Below, in pieces: positions 34,801-47,000 of a stretch of 64,000 bases of DNA. Every line of letters starts with the position of its first letter. The stretch's first letter is position 1. The notes under the pieces were generated by a model, which was not told where the DNA came from, made no database searches, and saw nothing but the letters and a program-made list of their open reading frames with translations. The position numbers were made by a program, and so were the translations under genes. The stretch comes from Dendronephthya gigantea (lineage: Eukaryota; Cnidaria; Anthozoa; Malacalcyonacea; Nephtheidae), in contig NW_021163112.1 in assembly GCF_004324835.1 (NCBI RefSeq), positions 652,001-716,000 on the forward strand, read 5' to 3'.

Positions 34801-36382
34801 GAGGGACCTAGAAATACAAGAACATAAATATCACCCTTATTTTTTAGTTGCAGTCACTGTAAACACTCGCATATGAAAATTAACATGAAGAAATGGCAAG
34901 TCTTGCACGATTAAGTTATTAGAATACATTTAAATATAGTTTATTATTATCTCAGTGACAATTTGTATCTACAATTGCAACTTGTGCACAAGTTAAAATG
35001 ACTTATATAACCCAGTTTTTGCATTCTCGTCACACTATACAAGTCAGACCATGGCCTTCCTAAAACCTTGGCCAAGTTAGCAATTTAGCATACCTTCGAG
35101 TTGGGCAACAAGGCTTGTTAGGTAACAAATCCTTATGACTAGGTGTAGTAGAAAATGTATGCTGTGACCTATTTCGTAGACAAAGCATGTTGCAGCCAGT
35201 TGGCCAATCAAGAGCAAGCTTTGTCTGTAACACCCTAAAGCACAGACTTTTGCATAGGTCCATAAAAACTAAAATATAGGTGCTTTTTATTAATTACCTT
35301 ATTAAGGTCATCTTCATTAGGAAATCCTACGCCATATATAGTTCCAGCTTTAGGATCTGACCACTGACCAAATTTTTGTGCAGTTTTTGTGAATACCATA
35401 TTCGAGGTAATTGTACTGTTCAAAATCGCCTGTCAATGCGAAATTATGCAATTAAATAATAGAAAGATTAACTAAATTGAACGGACTTGCCTTAGACAAT
35501 TAAGATGCAGAATTGTACGCCAATTGGTTAATGCAGACCGAGATTTTTTATTTATTGAACAATTATTTAATCGTTTTGTTATGCCCCGTTTTTAAAGCCC
35601 GTGTTTGTGCAGTCTCAGATTACATGTAAATAGGAATGAAATTTGTCGTCGTAATGCAAACCAGACGGCCACGTCTAATAAATCTGAAACGATGCATCTT
35701 CCTTAAATAAACAGAAAATGAGACCGTACTAAAAGAGCTTAATGTTCGAAGGCTAGACTAAGTTAAATTTCAAGTGGTTGTTTTTAATATTGTCTAGGAG
35801 ATTTGTCCCGAATTAGCCACAACTTTGTACACAGCGTAAGAATACATAAACAAAAGTCCAAACAGTACTTTATGTCCACATTTTACTACGTTCAAACACT
35901 CTCAGTGTTTGATCACTTATGAATTGAAACGGTACTAAAAAATACACATTTCGATGTTCTAGAAACGTAATATTGTTGCAAATTAACGCAGAAATTGCGA
36001 CACTATGTATACTCGATAAAGCAATATTTCGAAAATTATATGAACTTTACAACAAATCGAAGCGAAAATCCGGAGCTAAAAGCCTCGTGTAATGAATTGC
36101 TAACACCGATGTTACCTTCGAGCCCTCCACAGATATAATCCTGTAGGTTTGGCGATTCGGGTCGTGATAAAACGATATCGAAACGGTCTGTTTTGTGCAT
36201 GGAATCCAGCTTGTTTTTGTCGTTCGATCGATTTCGAATACCTGAGCTCGCGTGGTCCATATCGGCTGTTCTCTAGAAGGGAAAGAATCGACGAAAACTT
36301 CGTTTAAAACCGTCCGATTTCAGTGCATGCTTCGCTGAACAATCGAGAAACAAAATGGAAAAGAATGTTAAACATACCCCAT
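31803..36382 (-). CDS. HOMER: Homer scaffold protein (9 exons, 373 aa, complete)
   Basis: Exons on the minus strand: 36382-36378, 36272-36116, 35429-35298, 34702-34529, 34020-33920, 33408-33252, 33121-32990, 32217-32137 and 31985-31803, all GT-AG with matching phases. Exon 1 encodes only ATGGG. Residues 1-110 or so are the EVH1 domain: [20 protein letters not shown], then [20 protein letters not shown] and [11 protein letters not shown]. Phe14, Trp24, Phe74, Gln76 and Gly89, the PPxxF-ligand contacts known in vertebrate Homer, all keep their exact numbering. A Ser/Asn-rich linker (110-170) follows, then [20 protein letters not shown] and [12 protein letters not shown], the conserved start of the coiled coil, continuing to the C-terminus at 373. 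Homer tetramers link glutamate receptors, IP3 and ryanodine receptors, and Shank at signalling sites. Length matches vertebrate long forms. A MITE lies in intron 7. Confidence 0.98.
32377..32749. mobile_element. GGGACC-ended MITE, copy 2 (in Homer intron 7)
   Basis: 373 bp, the same element as 30416-30780: ends GGGACCTTAAGCATATTGGA / complement, with internal CGACGACG blocks. Flanks are TATTA (left) and TATTG (right), consistent with a 5-bp duplication that has one difference, or TA. Confidence 0.88.
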
Positions 36383-38029
36383 GATATCAATTGTTTGCGG
36401 CCAGAACTTCGGTTGTATGCTATCGACCGTAACCCGCAAATTTATACGCTCAAAGAATTTTTTTCACTATTTTCGAATTTTCGGGCCGCGGGTGGCACAC
36501 ACAATCGGGTTGTGACACTTCGTGTGCGGGTTTAGTTTGCTGGCCCCCAATCAACGGAGCAACTGTGTTTCACCAAGCCTATTTAATACTTTGTTTCAAA
36601 GTAGTTACTTATAGTCGAGCTTCGCTTGTGTTTGTGAGCTTCTGTTTGTGACACTCCTGTTTGTGAGCATTCAGCTCAGGAACAACGGAACAATCTTAGG
36701 ATTGATTGTGATTTAGAAGGTCGAAGGAGGAACTAGAGAGGGTTTATGTATTGCTAATATATTGAATAATAACAATAGATCTATACCACTTACTCTTTTC
36801 CAACACTCTTTATCCTCTCATATCCTACCCCATCTTCCTTGCGTCCTCCCAGTTTCGTTTTCTGCTTTCTGATTGGCTCTTAATATCTTCATATAATGAT
36901 ATATAATTGAAAGAGCTGATATCCGTCAGATAGCGCTATTCAGGATTTGTAAAACTAGCTCAAAATGTTTCAAAGACAGTTACATTATAACCAGCCTTTT
37001 TTTAAAACTTAATATTCAGTGTTAAAACAAACAAATTGGTTTCGCTTCGTCTTAGCCAATCGGTGTCAAGCATGCCCGTTGAACAGAAAATAGTTGAACA
37101 ATTTTTAAATGGAATCAACTTTACGTAATGATGCATTATTTCATTTCCATTTTTCACTGAAACAACATTAAACTTTTAATAGCTATATTATACACCTAAA
37201 ATAATACACTAAAATAAGATTAGTTAAAAATTTATAACCTATAATATACAAGTATACATAAAGTATTGAGAATAAATTAGTTTCATAAACTGGCCCATTA
37301 CTCTCAGTACTTTTGGCTAGCAACAATAATATGGCAGCGAAATGAAACTGTCTTTTGTTTAGTATCCTACAATAGACTTGCTGAAACTCGCAACGCATTT
37401 CCGAGACTGAGCATTTTATTAACCATTGCTGGCAATATTTTTCATTCAAATATATTCAAATTGGAAATTCTGATTTCTGAAATTGAAAGTCTGAAAATTT
37501 AAACAAGCTTTACGCTTGTATTGCATTGGAAGTTCAGCAAAACCAGCCTATAAGTGGTCTCAATTATATAACTATATAAATATGTTTATTTATCGTATAT
37601 TACATGAACACTTTTTAATTTTTTCGACGTCTTTACTAATGTCGCGTTCCGTTTTCGGAGAAATAAGAATTTGATTTCACACGTGAAAAGATCTTCAAAC
37701 CTAAATTTATATCCATTCTTGTCTGTCACTGAAAGACAAACTAAAAAAGGCAAAAGCTACATTTGCCAAAGGCTTACATTTGCAGACTTGAATAACAAGC
37801 CTAAATGGTTCAGCACAAAAGTTCCAAACTTCCAATATCATCAGGCGCCATATCTTTTCTAGAAAAACTTTCACGTGTCAACTATCAAACTACATTTTGC
37901 GTTTTCTTCTACATTACACCGCTGTCCCAGCATTCCAAGCATTGCTGGCTCGTATGTCCAATGTTAGAGGCATCAATGGTTACCGCCGCATTTCAGGGAC
38001 ATCATTGGATATTTCATCTTCAATCCCTC
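36383..38029. other. Spacer between Homer and the peptide-type GPCR
   Basis: About 1.6 kb: upstream of Homer and downstream of the GPCR, both on the minus strand. It contains a small cluster of TGTTTGTGA repeats near 36630-36662. No further gene was recognised; the Homer promoter is presumably within the first few hundred bases. Confidence 0.5.
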
Positions 38030-41000
38030 CTAACTACTGTTGCTGCTGCTTTGCCCAGCTCGCACAAGTTCGTATCGTTTCGTGTGTTCGGCCGTTGACA
38101 CGAAGGACTGACCGCGGGCTCTTCGCACATGAGATATCATCCTTTTCCTGACCGGGCCGCAGCACAGTATATTAATGAATCCTCGGGCGTAGTCGCTGCT
38201 CTGAGCGCAATAGATAATAGGATTGATCATCGAATTTGCCCACAGTAATAAAGTCATATAATTCAACGCCATGATACTCTTCGGTTCGAGCGGAACTAAA
38301 AAATAAGACAACGTTTCAGAAGGTAAAGATTTCAGGATTTCAGAAAAACTCGCGAGGACTTTAAAGGTATTGAAATGAGCAGATAACATGATCCTAGCAG
38401 TCGTATAATCACCACAACAATAGCATGTGCTTGTTTGATGTCCTAAAGACTTATTTCAATACCTCAAAGTCCTCTCACGCTTCATTGAATCTCGGGTAAC
38501 CGGGCTCATGTAAACAGTCCTTTAAACAACATCAACCTACCATGATGAAAATCCCATAATAAAAATATGATATGATTTGGTAAAACACAAACGGCATAGG
38601 TCACGACAACAATAAGAAGCATTTTCAAGGCAGCTTTTCTCCTCTTCACGTCTGAATCGGAAAGCTGTCCTGTAGTTTCTGTTCTCTGTCTAAGTTTCCA
38701 TACCATCTGAATGTAGAGCGGTGTGATAAACAACACAGGAATCAGGTAGAACAACGTGAAATTGAGCACGGTGTACATCTGTCGATACAAATGTTTTGGA
38801 AAAACTTCAACGCAGTTGAACAGGTTTTGATCTTTCATTTTCATGGCGCCCAAAATCGGTAAGCTGTTCAATATTCCCAACAACCAAATGATCAAGATGA
38901 TTAATTTCGCCTGGGTTAAGGACATTTTCTCGTTGAACGTTAGAACGATCCATTTGAAACGTTCCCACGACACGGCGACCAAGGATAGGGGAGCCGCAGC
39001 TAGTACCATCTGTTGCATTGCTAAAGAAATAGATTGTGAAACTGTATAAGAATAGTTTCAAATTGCTAATTATATCGCATAAAAATATCATTTAACAAAT
39101 GCGTTGTTTTCAGAAATCTGGTTTATATGATGGCGTGGACATGCACGTAGGCTGATATTGATGGAACTGGAGTGTCCTTGAAAACTAGCGTTATATTCTT
39201 ACCTGGCAGTATTTTACAAAAAGCGAGACCAAAAGGCCATGTTTTCGTGTACTCGTTGTAGACGAGCGTTGTAGGAATGTTAAACAGGCAAATGATACCA
39301 TCGCATATCGCGAGGTTCACAAGGAAATAGTTCATAGCCGTTCGCATTTTTCTATTTTGATAAACAAGGACGCAAACCAGCCCGTTTCCAGAAATACCTG
39401 ACAACCAAAAATAAAAATAATTAGTTTTGATATATAGCTAAAGTTGACCACATTGGAACAGCGAGCATTGTCGCTGAACTGGAACGATAACTCAGTCGCC
39501 ATCTTTGAAGCCAATCTGGTACCAGTGCCATTCCCTTTCCATTGTTTTTGTCGGCAAATCGACTTCAAAGATCGCGACTAAATAATCGTCAGCCATCGCT
39601 CCAGTTCTTTAAAGAGTTCAGTGCACTGGGGGGACAAAAAACGAGGATTTCGTTGATACAAATAAACACAAAAGTCATGGACTAAACTTATCCAGCTGAT
39701 CAAACCTATATATAGACAGCGCATTCACCAAGGCCTGTTAACCTCACCATAAAAAAATCAATTTGCTTTGGATTTTAAACTACCATTTTCAGTGGCTTCA
39801 ATTCGCTTAAATGAATGCGCAAATCTAAGTTTATTCACGTCTGGGGTTCTGGTCGAAACACATGAAAGCAATTTAAAAGAAACCTTGGATATATCTTTAA
39901 AGTATCCGAGTCAACCCCCCCCCTCCCTTCAAAATAGAAATCGCTATACGTGAAACGACTGGATGACTTAATTGCAAATAGCGCGAATTGCATATTGTCT
40001 ATAGACTATATATAAGGATCGGTTTTTGGAGAGGGATACGAGAGGATCACTGAGAAAAACCTTTGAAGCACGGAAAATGACAACCAAGATATCAACTTAC
40101 TGCATGATTATCATTTGCGGTGGTGCCTAATCCACGCTATCTTAACTAAATCCCTGACATCAGTATACGACGTATAACAAGCTTAACTTTGCGTTAAAAT
40201 GCAGCGCGCCAGTCTTAAAACCGTTTTAAAAAGTACGAAATGAATACAAGAACAATGTAGTATAGTGACAAACTATCATCACCCATCATTTATCCCTACT
40301 AGATTAGTCTGATGGTTATGAGATGTTTTCCGTTTTAAATTCCATGCGCAAGCGAATATTGAACAAGATGGGCATTTATGCATGAAAACTTGCTATGGTT
40401 TGAATCTTATTCAAATGTAGCGTTGCGTGACAGTGTGTTATTCCATACCAGATAGGATTTTCATTTCGTGGTTTCTTAATCGAGATGATTTCCTGTTTAC
40501 AATGCATGTATCGTTTGTTCCAAACGCTCTAATCCTCAGGAAAAACAAGAGGAAATCATAAAGAGAGTGCAAACTATGCGAAGCCTTAATGCCAATTCGT
40601 TTACATCGGTCAAATTAATTGCGCAAATAGCTTATCGCTGGCCAAAAAAATCATTTAAATCCGGTCGGTATGGTTTGGGATATATGCTTAATTATATAGT
40701 GATTAAAGTAATCAATGTGTTTCTAACAACCGTATAGACAGACGCAGCTATACCGTTTGGTATTTAGCAAACGAGACAGGTCAGATCGAATCCAAAAGAA
40801 CTTACAATTTACGAAGACTTTAGCTCATTAACATTACGCACGTCTGAAGCCTTATAGGGCTGTTTTTCACTGTCGCGTTTTTTGCACGTACATGCATATG
40901 CGCATGGTAAAAGTTTAAAGATTAAAATGATACTAATAAAATCTACGATTGAATAGATGCATAGGGTCGGATTCTGTTGAAGATTTGGTATGTTTTTTCT

Positions 41001-44000
41001 GCAATAAAATTTATTATACAACAACTTTACACTTTTACGTGCGTGTACCGGTACGTCCAAAAAACGCGACAGTGGAAACCAGCCCTTATGGTGGACTGAC
41101 GCAAATTTTAATGACTTTCCGTAAAATCTCTATGAAGACATGATGTCCGAGAAGTACTCTCCTCCCGTCAGCGAATTTAACGAGAGTTTTGAGTGGACTG
41201 ACGCAGATTTTAATAGCCGTCGCATATAAAACCTCTATGAAGGCATTAAGTCAGAGAATTATTCTTTTCACGTCAGTAAATTTAAGGTAACTTTGAGTGG
41301 ACTGACGCAGATTTTAATAGCTTTGCATAGCTATAAAACCTCTATGAAGGCATAAAGTCAGAGAATTATTCTTTTCACGTCAGTAAATTTAACGTAACTT
41401 TGAGTGGATTGACGCAGATTTCAATTATTACCAACGCAATCTCTACGAAGACATAATGTTCCAGAATTATTCTGCACGTCAGTATATTTAATTCGTAAGT
41501 TTGAGTGGAACCACGCTGTGACGCAGATGATGAGAGTATTTCTGAAGTCATATGAAGGGTATAACGATGATTATCGAGAAACGTCATGCATGGCAGACCC
41601 AAGAAAATAGCTTTAACCTTGAACTCCAAGTGCGCAAGGAGTTACCGCAAGGTTCCAACTCATAGGCTCTTGACTGAAAAAAATCCCCTTTGGGGCAAGT
41701 CTGTTCTTTGTAGCAAGTCTTCTAGATTGTCATGGGCATTCGTGCAGAAATATTTTGTTTAGCGACGAGATATGAAAGATAAACGATGTCGGAAGTGTAC
41801 TGAGGGGTTTTATCGAAAAAGAAAAAAAGATTACGCGGCAGAAGTCAGTTATAAACCACTCGCAGGAAATTTCTAGCTGTTTCAATAGCTTTCCAAATTA
41901 AATTATGGAATACTGCCATGAACGTTATGACTGATTCGTAAATTTCTAGGTCCTTTTTTGGCTATAAAAATGTTTTTTTTTTAAATTAATTGTACGATGA
42001 AGGACCCCATGGTTGACGGAATCAGCTTCGCAATAACAAGCTTATAGTGTATTCGCAAATAACTATGTGTCTATGTCCACAATACATTCTTGTTATTAAA
42101 GCTACAAGCGAGTGATTTCTTCATGTATCTCTTGGGTTGCTTTGTACATATTTGCATATTTGGAAATGGATAATTAGATATGCCTGACAATCAGTTTGTG
42201 TTTTAATAAGAAAATGCTTGCGTTTATTTTTTGTTATCACTGTGATTTTAAGTGTCTGTCACTTTATACTTTAAATCTTATATAGTTTCTACGTATATAT
42301 GTATACTCCATTTTAAAATAATTAAATCTCTTGATATTTCTATATTTCTTCATTATTGTACTGATTTATTCTGTAGTTTCTTCATCGTTCAAATTGAATG
42401 CATACTCAATGAAGTTTGTTATCATGGGCAAACAGGGAAAATTATGTTTTAAGCAAAGTTTTCAACCCTACTTTACTGTCAACCTCGTACCCAGGGTCTT
42501 TACTGTATAATTGATTGATCTATTTTTTAAGGAAACGTTTAAGGGAAGATTAATCTTTTTTAGAAAATCTTTCACGTTCTGATTTTACATTGTCATTCAT
42601 AGCATTCAAACGTCGTTTCCCACGACTATTTAATCGATTTAACTGAGAGAAAAGAGGCGATTATATCTTACGAAAATAGAGCTTTTAATCCTGTATTTTA
42701 CAATCGGGAGAATCCTGCATGCTTAAACGCGCTAATCTCTTTTTTTGCAATCCATAACATTCGAGGAATTTTTATAAAGTAATTATATTGACCACATTAA
42801 TTATTTAAGTCGTTCAGTTAATTCAATTAACTCATTTTTTAAATGAGACATTTTCAGTTATTAGTTTCCAGGGCCCATATACAGCGCGTGTAATGTTTGT
42901 AATTCGTCAACAAACTGTTGCCGTGGATACGACGAAATGCACTGCCATTAGGAAATCGCTCTGTGAAGTACTCAAGTTTATTACAGAGGAAGTCGCAAGT
43001 GGGTTGCGAAAGAAGACATTAGGCCTTAAAAAAAACGTCAGAACTGTCAATAGCAGCTTATCTAAACACATACACTTATGGCCTATACGCCAAACCTGGG
43101 ATTAAAACAACGCAAGTCAAAGGAGAACGCCAGAGTATAATTTTATACTTTCAGTCGCAATAAGTCCCTAGCTATTTTTTAAACACACTAGTTTGTTGCC
43201 AAGCATGGAGTTAGTCTAACTCTCAGTCAGTGAAATGAAATTCAACCTCAACCTATACCAGTAATACCAAGCACACGAAAGTTATATGTCGACAACGGTG
43301 AAAAAAAACCTTAGATTTTTAAAGGGTGTTGAAGTTAAGCCAATTTTTAGCGAAGTTTTGGGAATCCATAGACCATATATATGTATATCAAATTCTTGAC
43401 TCCACCTAGATGTTTGAATTAATTTTTAATGATGTAAATATTTTTGGACACCGGCCCATTCTGTTGATGCGCAGGATATTCAAAATCATACTTATATTCA
43501 TACAATAAAATCAAAGAAATTACAGAATTCAACTTCTCAAATCGAATCAACTTCCAGACATTGCAGTTTAATTATAGTTCATATTTGGCATATTTGCATG
43601 TTAATTTCTCGCCAAAACTTCGAAAAGCTAGAACATTATTTCAAATCTCATTAATACACATCTAAATCTGAATAATAGACATACCAACATAGCTGCATAG
43701 CTCACAATACTTTGCAATCCTTTTTTCCAAAACTTTTTTCTAGTTCCACACCAATAGGCAATTGAATCAATTCTAGGAAGGGGGGGGGGTGCTGAATCAG
43801 TAGCTATGCAGCGAATCTGGTATACGAAATCCCGGCATATCCAAGGCCCTTAACATGACAGTTCATATGATATATCAATTTCACAGTAGGGGCTGCTGCA
43901 TCTTTGTAGATCTCAGTGTGTTGAATCTGGCAGTAATATTTAATAGGAAAACCGATAGCGTGCTCATTTACACTAGATTATATATACATTAACCTTAACC

Positions 44001-47000
44001 ATCTTAGGGTAAAACAAATGCAGTTATATCGGCTTTGTTTATTTATAGCAAAGTAATATGTATGTTTTGGCATCAGTATAAAATCTCTCTTCCGTGCAGT
44101 TCCGTGTAATATTTTCAATGCGTTGACGTACTCGAATTACCATGTGTAAGAAAGATTTCCGAAAACATACAGGAAAAACGTCCTTAAAATAATGACGAAT
44201 CTAACGTTTTACGCACAAATTCTCAGTGTTAATTGCACAGGAAACTCAATTTAAAATCATAATCGCTTCCAGAAAGTCTCAAGGTTACTTTCGTCAGAAA
44301 CAAAAAGCGCAACTTAAAATAGATATCGTGAATTTCCGCCCAAAATTTGGTTCACCTTCATGAGAGTTTAAGGGCACATAGTTGTCAATCGTGACCGTTC
44401 CTATTAATCTGTCATTAAACGCCTGTGGTATAATAACGGTAAATGGCATTTCCAATAATAGTTTCAACACGCACGTCTATTTCAGGAATGCGGTAAATTA
44501 GCATATTCTGCGATGATATTTCCGCATACATTGTACAGGCTGTTGAGGAGTTTTAAGGAGTAATTTTACACCGAGTAATACCTTATTAGACATTATTGCA
44601 ATAGCTACCAGTTTAGTAAACGAAACTATACCATGAAGTTTTTTAACTCATTTAGAAATACGACATTTCTCTAGTTCTTTTCATCAATTCAGCGAACGTA
44701 CTGGCAATTTACACATCTATTTCTCATCACAATTTTAATTAAAATTCTTGATACTGAATTCACAGTAGAATCTAGAACTGTAAGGCAATCTAGAAACCTT
44801 AAATAAAACATGGTAGCCTTTATTTATAGACAGAATATTTCAACAAGCCGCATATCTAAGTTGCCACATGTTAAAAGGCTGAATGTTTTTCTTAAAAAAA
44901 ATCGCCAAACATTTCAACGCAATTCGCCCCATTGTGGAAATTTGCCTGCAAAGATTGTAACTGTACAATCTACGATTTGACATCCTAATTAGGAGAGGAA
45001 CTTTTGACTTTGATGTTTATTACCATAAACATGTGGCTTGTATCAAGTTTCGACTGGCCGCTTGACAGACGTCGCGCTTAATGGAGGATAAAAAATTAAA
45101 ACTTGCAACGTTTTCATTAATGGTCTCATATCGGACAGAGATAGTGTCGTTTCGCATTTCAACGAAAGAATAGCGCGATAAGAATAATAATAAGTAGCAT
45201 TTTAAGAGTGCATATTGCAAGAATATCAATAAACCCTCGAATGTTGTGATTAGTTAAGTTGGAAATCCGAACGAAAATCGACTGTTCTTCGCCGAAAATA
45301 CTAGCACTAGGAATATTGGCACTATAAATGTGTTTTTAAAGAAAATATCTTTAAATTTAAAAAGAAAAAGACCTGGTTGTTTCATTTATATAGAATATAT
45401 GCACACTTGAATAAAACTGCTGAAATACATCAATTTGTGATGTATTTCAGCAGTTTTATTCAAGTGTGCATATATTCTATGCACATATGTGAAGAACACT
45501 CAACAGCAAGGTAAATATATGTTCTGAGTGTTGTTTAGTTTTAACACTAGAATAACGATGTCCTTAATTATACAACATTTTGTATAATTAAGATATTAAT
45601 ATTTTGATATTTTGAGACGTGTATTTATAGAAATTTTTAGATTGTTTAATTAATTAGCTAATTGTTTAATGCATCTTCAATCTTTCAGCCTAACATTCAT
45701 TCTGCGCATCACAAACGAACCATAGACTATATAAAGAACGATATGCTTATTATGCTTTGTGCGTAAAAGTTACACTTGAAACAGCTGAATGGTTTCTATA
45801 GCAATCCCATGATTTCACGAGACGAAATATGCATGTCAACTGTACGCCGCTTTAGCTGCCGGCATCAAACTAGACATTTCCCGGCTTAAAAGTCTGCCAT
45901 TTGGAGCACATAAGTTCAAAGAACATAACAATGTCAAAACAAAATTAACGAGTTCGCCATATATTGACTTTTCGACGCGTGATTTTGAGCTTGAATAAAT
46001 AAACTGCGTCGCGAAGATAATAAAAGTGTAGCGAATTTTAAGTGCCTGCTGAGAAACGGCCGTTTTATCACAGCACAAAAATACTTCACTCAAGCGATAA
46101 ACCTGTGAGGCCTTCGCAATCACACGCAGCATGAACGTGAAAATGACACCGCGCGCAATAAAAATTCGTCATGAACGTGAAGCGTTTCGGTATGGAACAG
46201 AGCCTGTAAACAACGAAGTAGGCAAACTGGCTGAATACCTTAAATTGTATACATATTTAACTTTCGTATATATTGAACATTAATGGGATCACGCGCTTAA
46301 AAATATAGCTACTCGTGGAGTTTTACATTGTTAAGCAAGTCGCTAAGATAAGTATGCCAATATAAACAATATAAACAAGTCTAACAACCTAGCATGAAAT
46401 GTGGTATAACAACCTCCCACAATAGACACAAACACTCTCGCAAACACTTCTCGCCGCTTTTGACGAGGTTACCTAAAGAAAGCCCTTAGGCTTGAAACGT
46501 TGAGAAGTGTTTGTCCGGCAGTTATTATACCACATTTGGTCCGAAGTCAACAAGAAGTATTTTACTTAAGATATCTGCTGGGTCCTGCGACAAGAGTAAA
46601 GTCAATAAAGTTTTGTAAATACGGCTTTTCTACGGCATCGAGTCTGAAATCAATTTTAAGCAAAATATAATCATTTGATTACTCAATATATTAACACCGG
46701 TTAATTACAATTAAAAATACACAAGTCGGCTAAATGAACTGCATGTTGATCAAAGATCTACGGCTAGCCCGCAACTTGTAGAAGAAAAATATTCCGAAAA
46801 TATTAGTTCATCTTGATTTCAAAGACATCATATCCGAATAAGACATATTGTATTTCATGATAAATTGTGATCAATTTACAGAAACGTTTTAGTCCCAGAC
46901 ACTCGTTTTAATTTATATCTTTTTGATCTAGCTATACTTATATAACTTATCTTCTCGAAATATGAACTTTCCTTTTTAGAACAATTTACATCCGTGTATA

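Noticed and set aside
36036-36260. 74-codon minus-strand ORF over Homer exon 2
   Set aside because: Wrong frame; the EVH1 frame is offset and matches Homer residue by residue.
39332-39568. 78-codon minus-strand frame just upstream of the GPCR exon at 39397, as a TM1 exon
   Set aside because: It is out of frame with GISGNGLV unless an unlikely tiny intron is invoked; the exon at 48947-49043 gives the right phase and a proper TM1.
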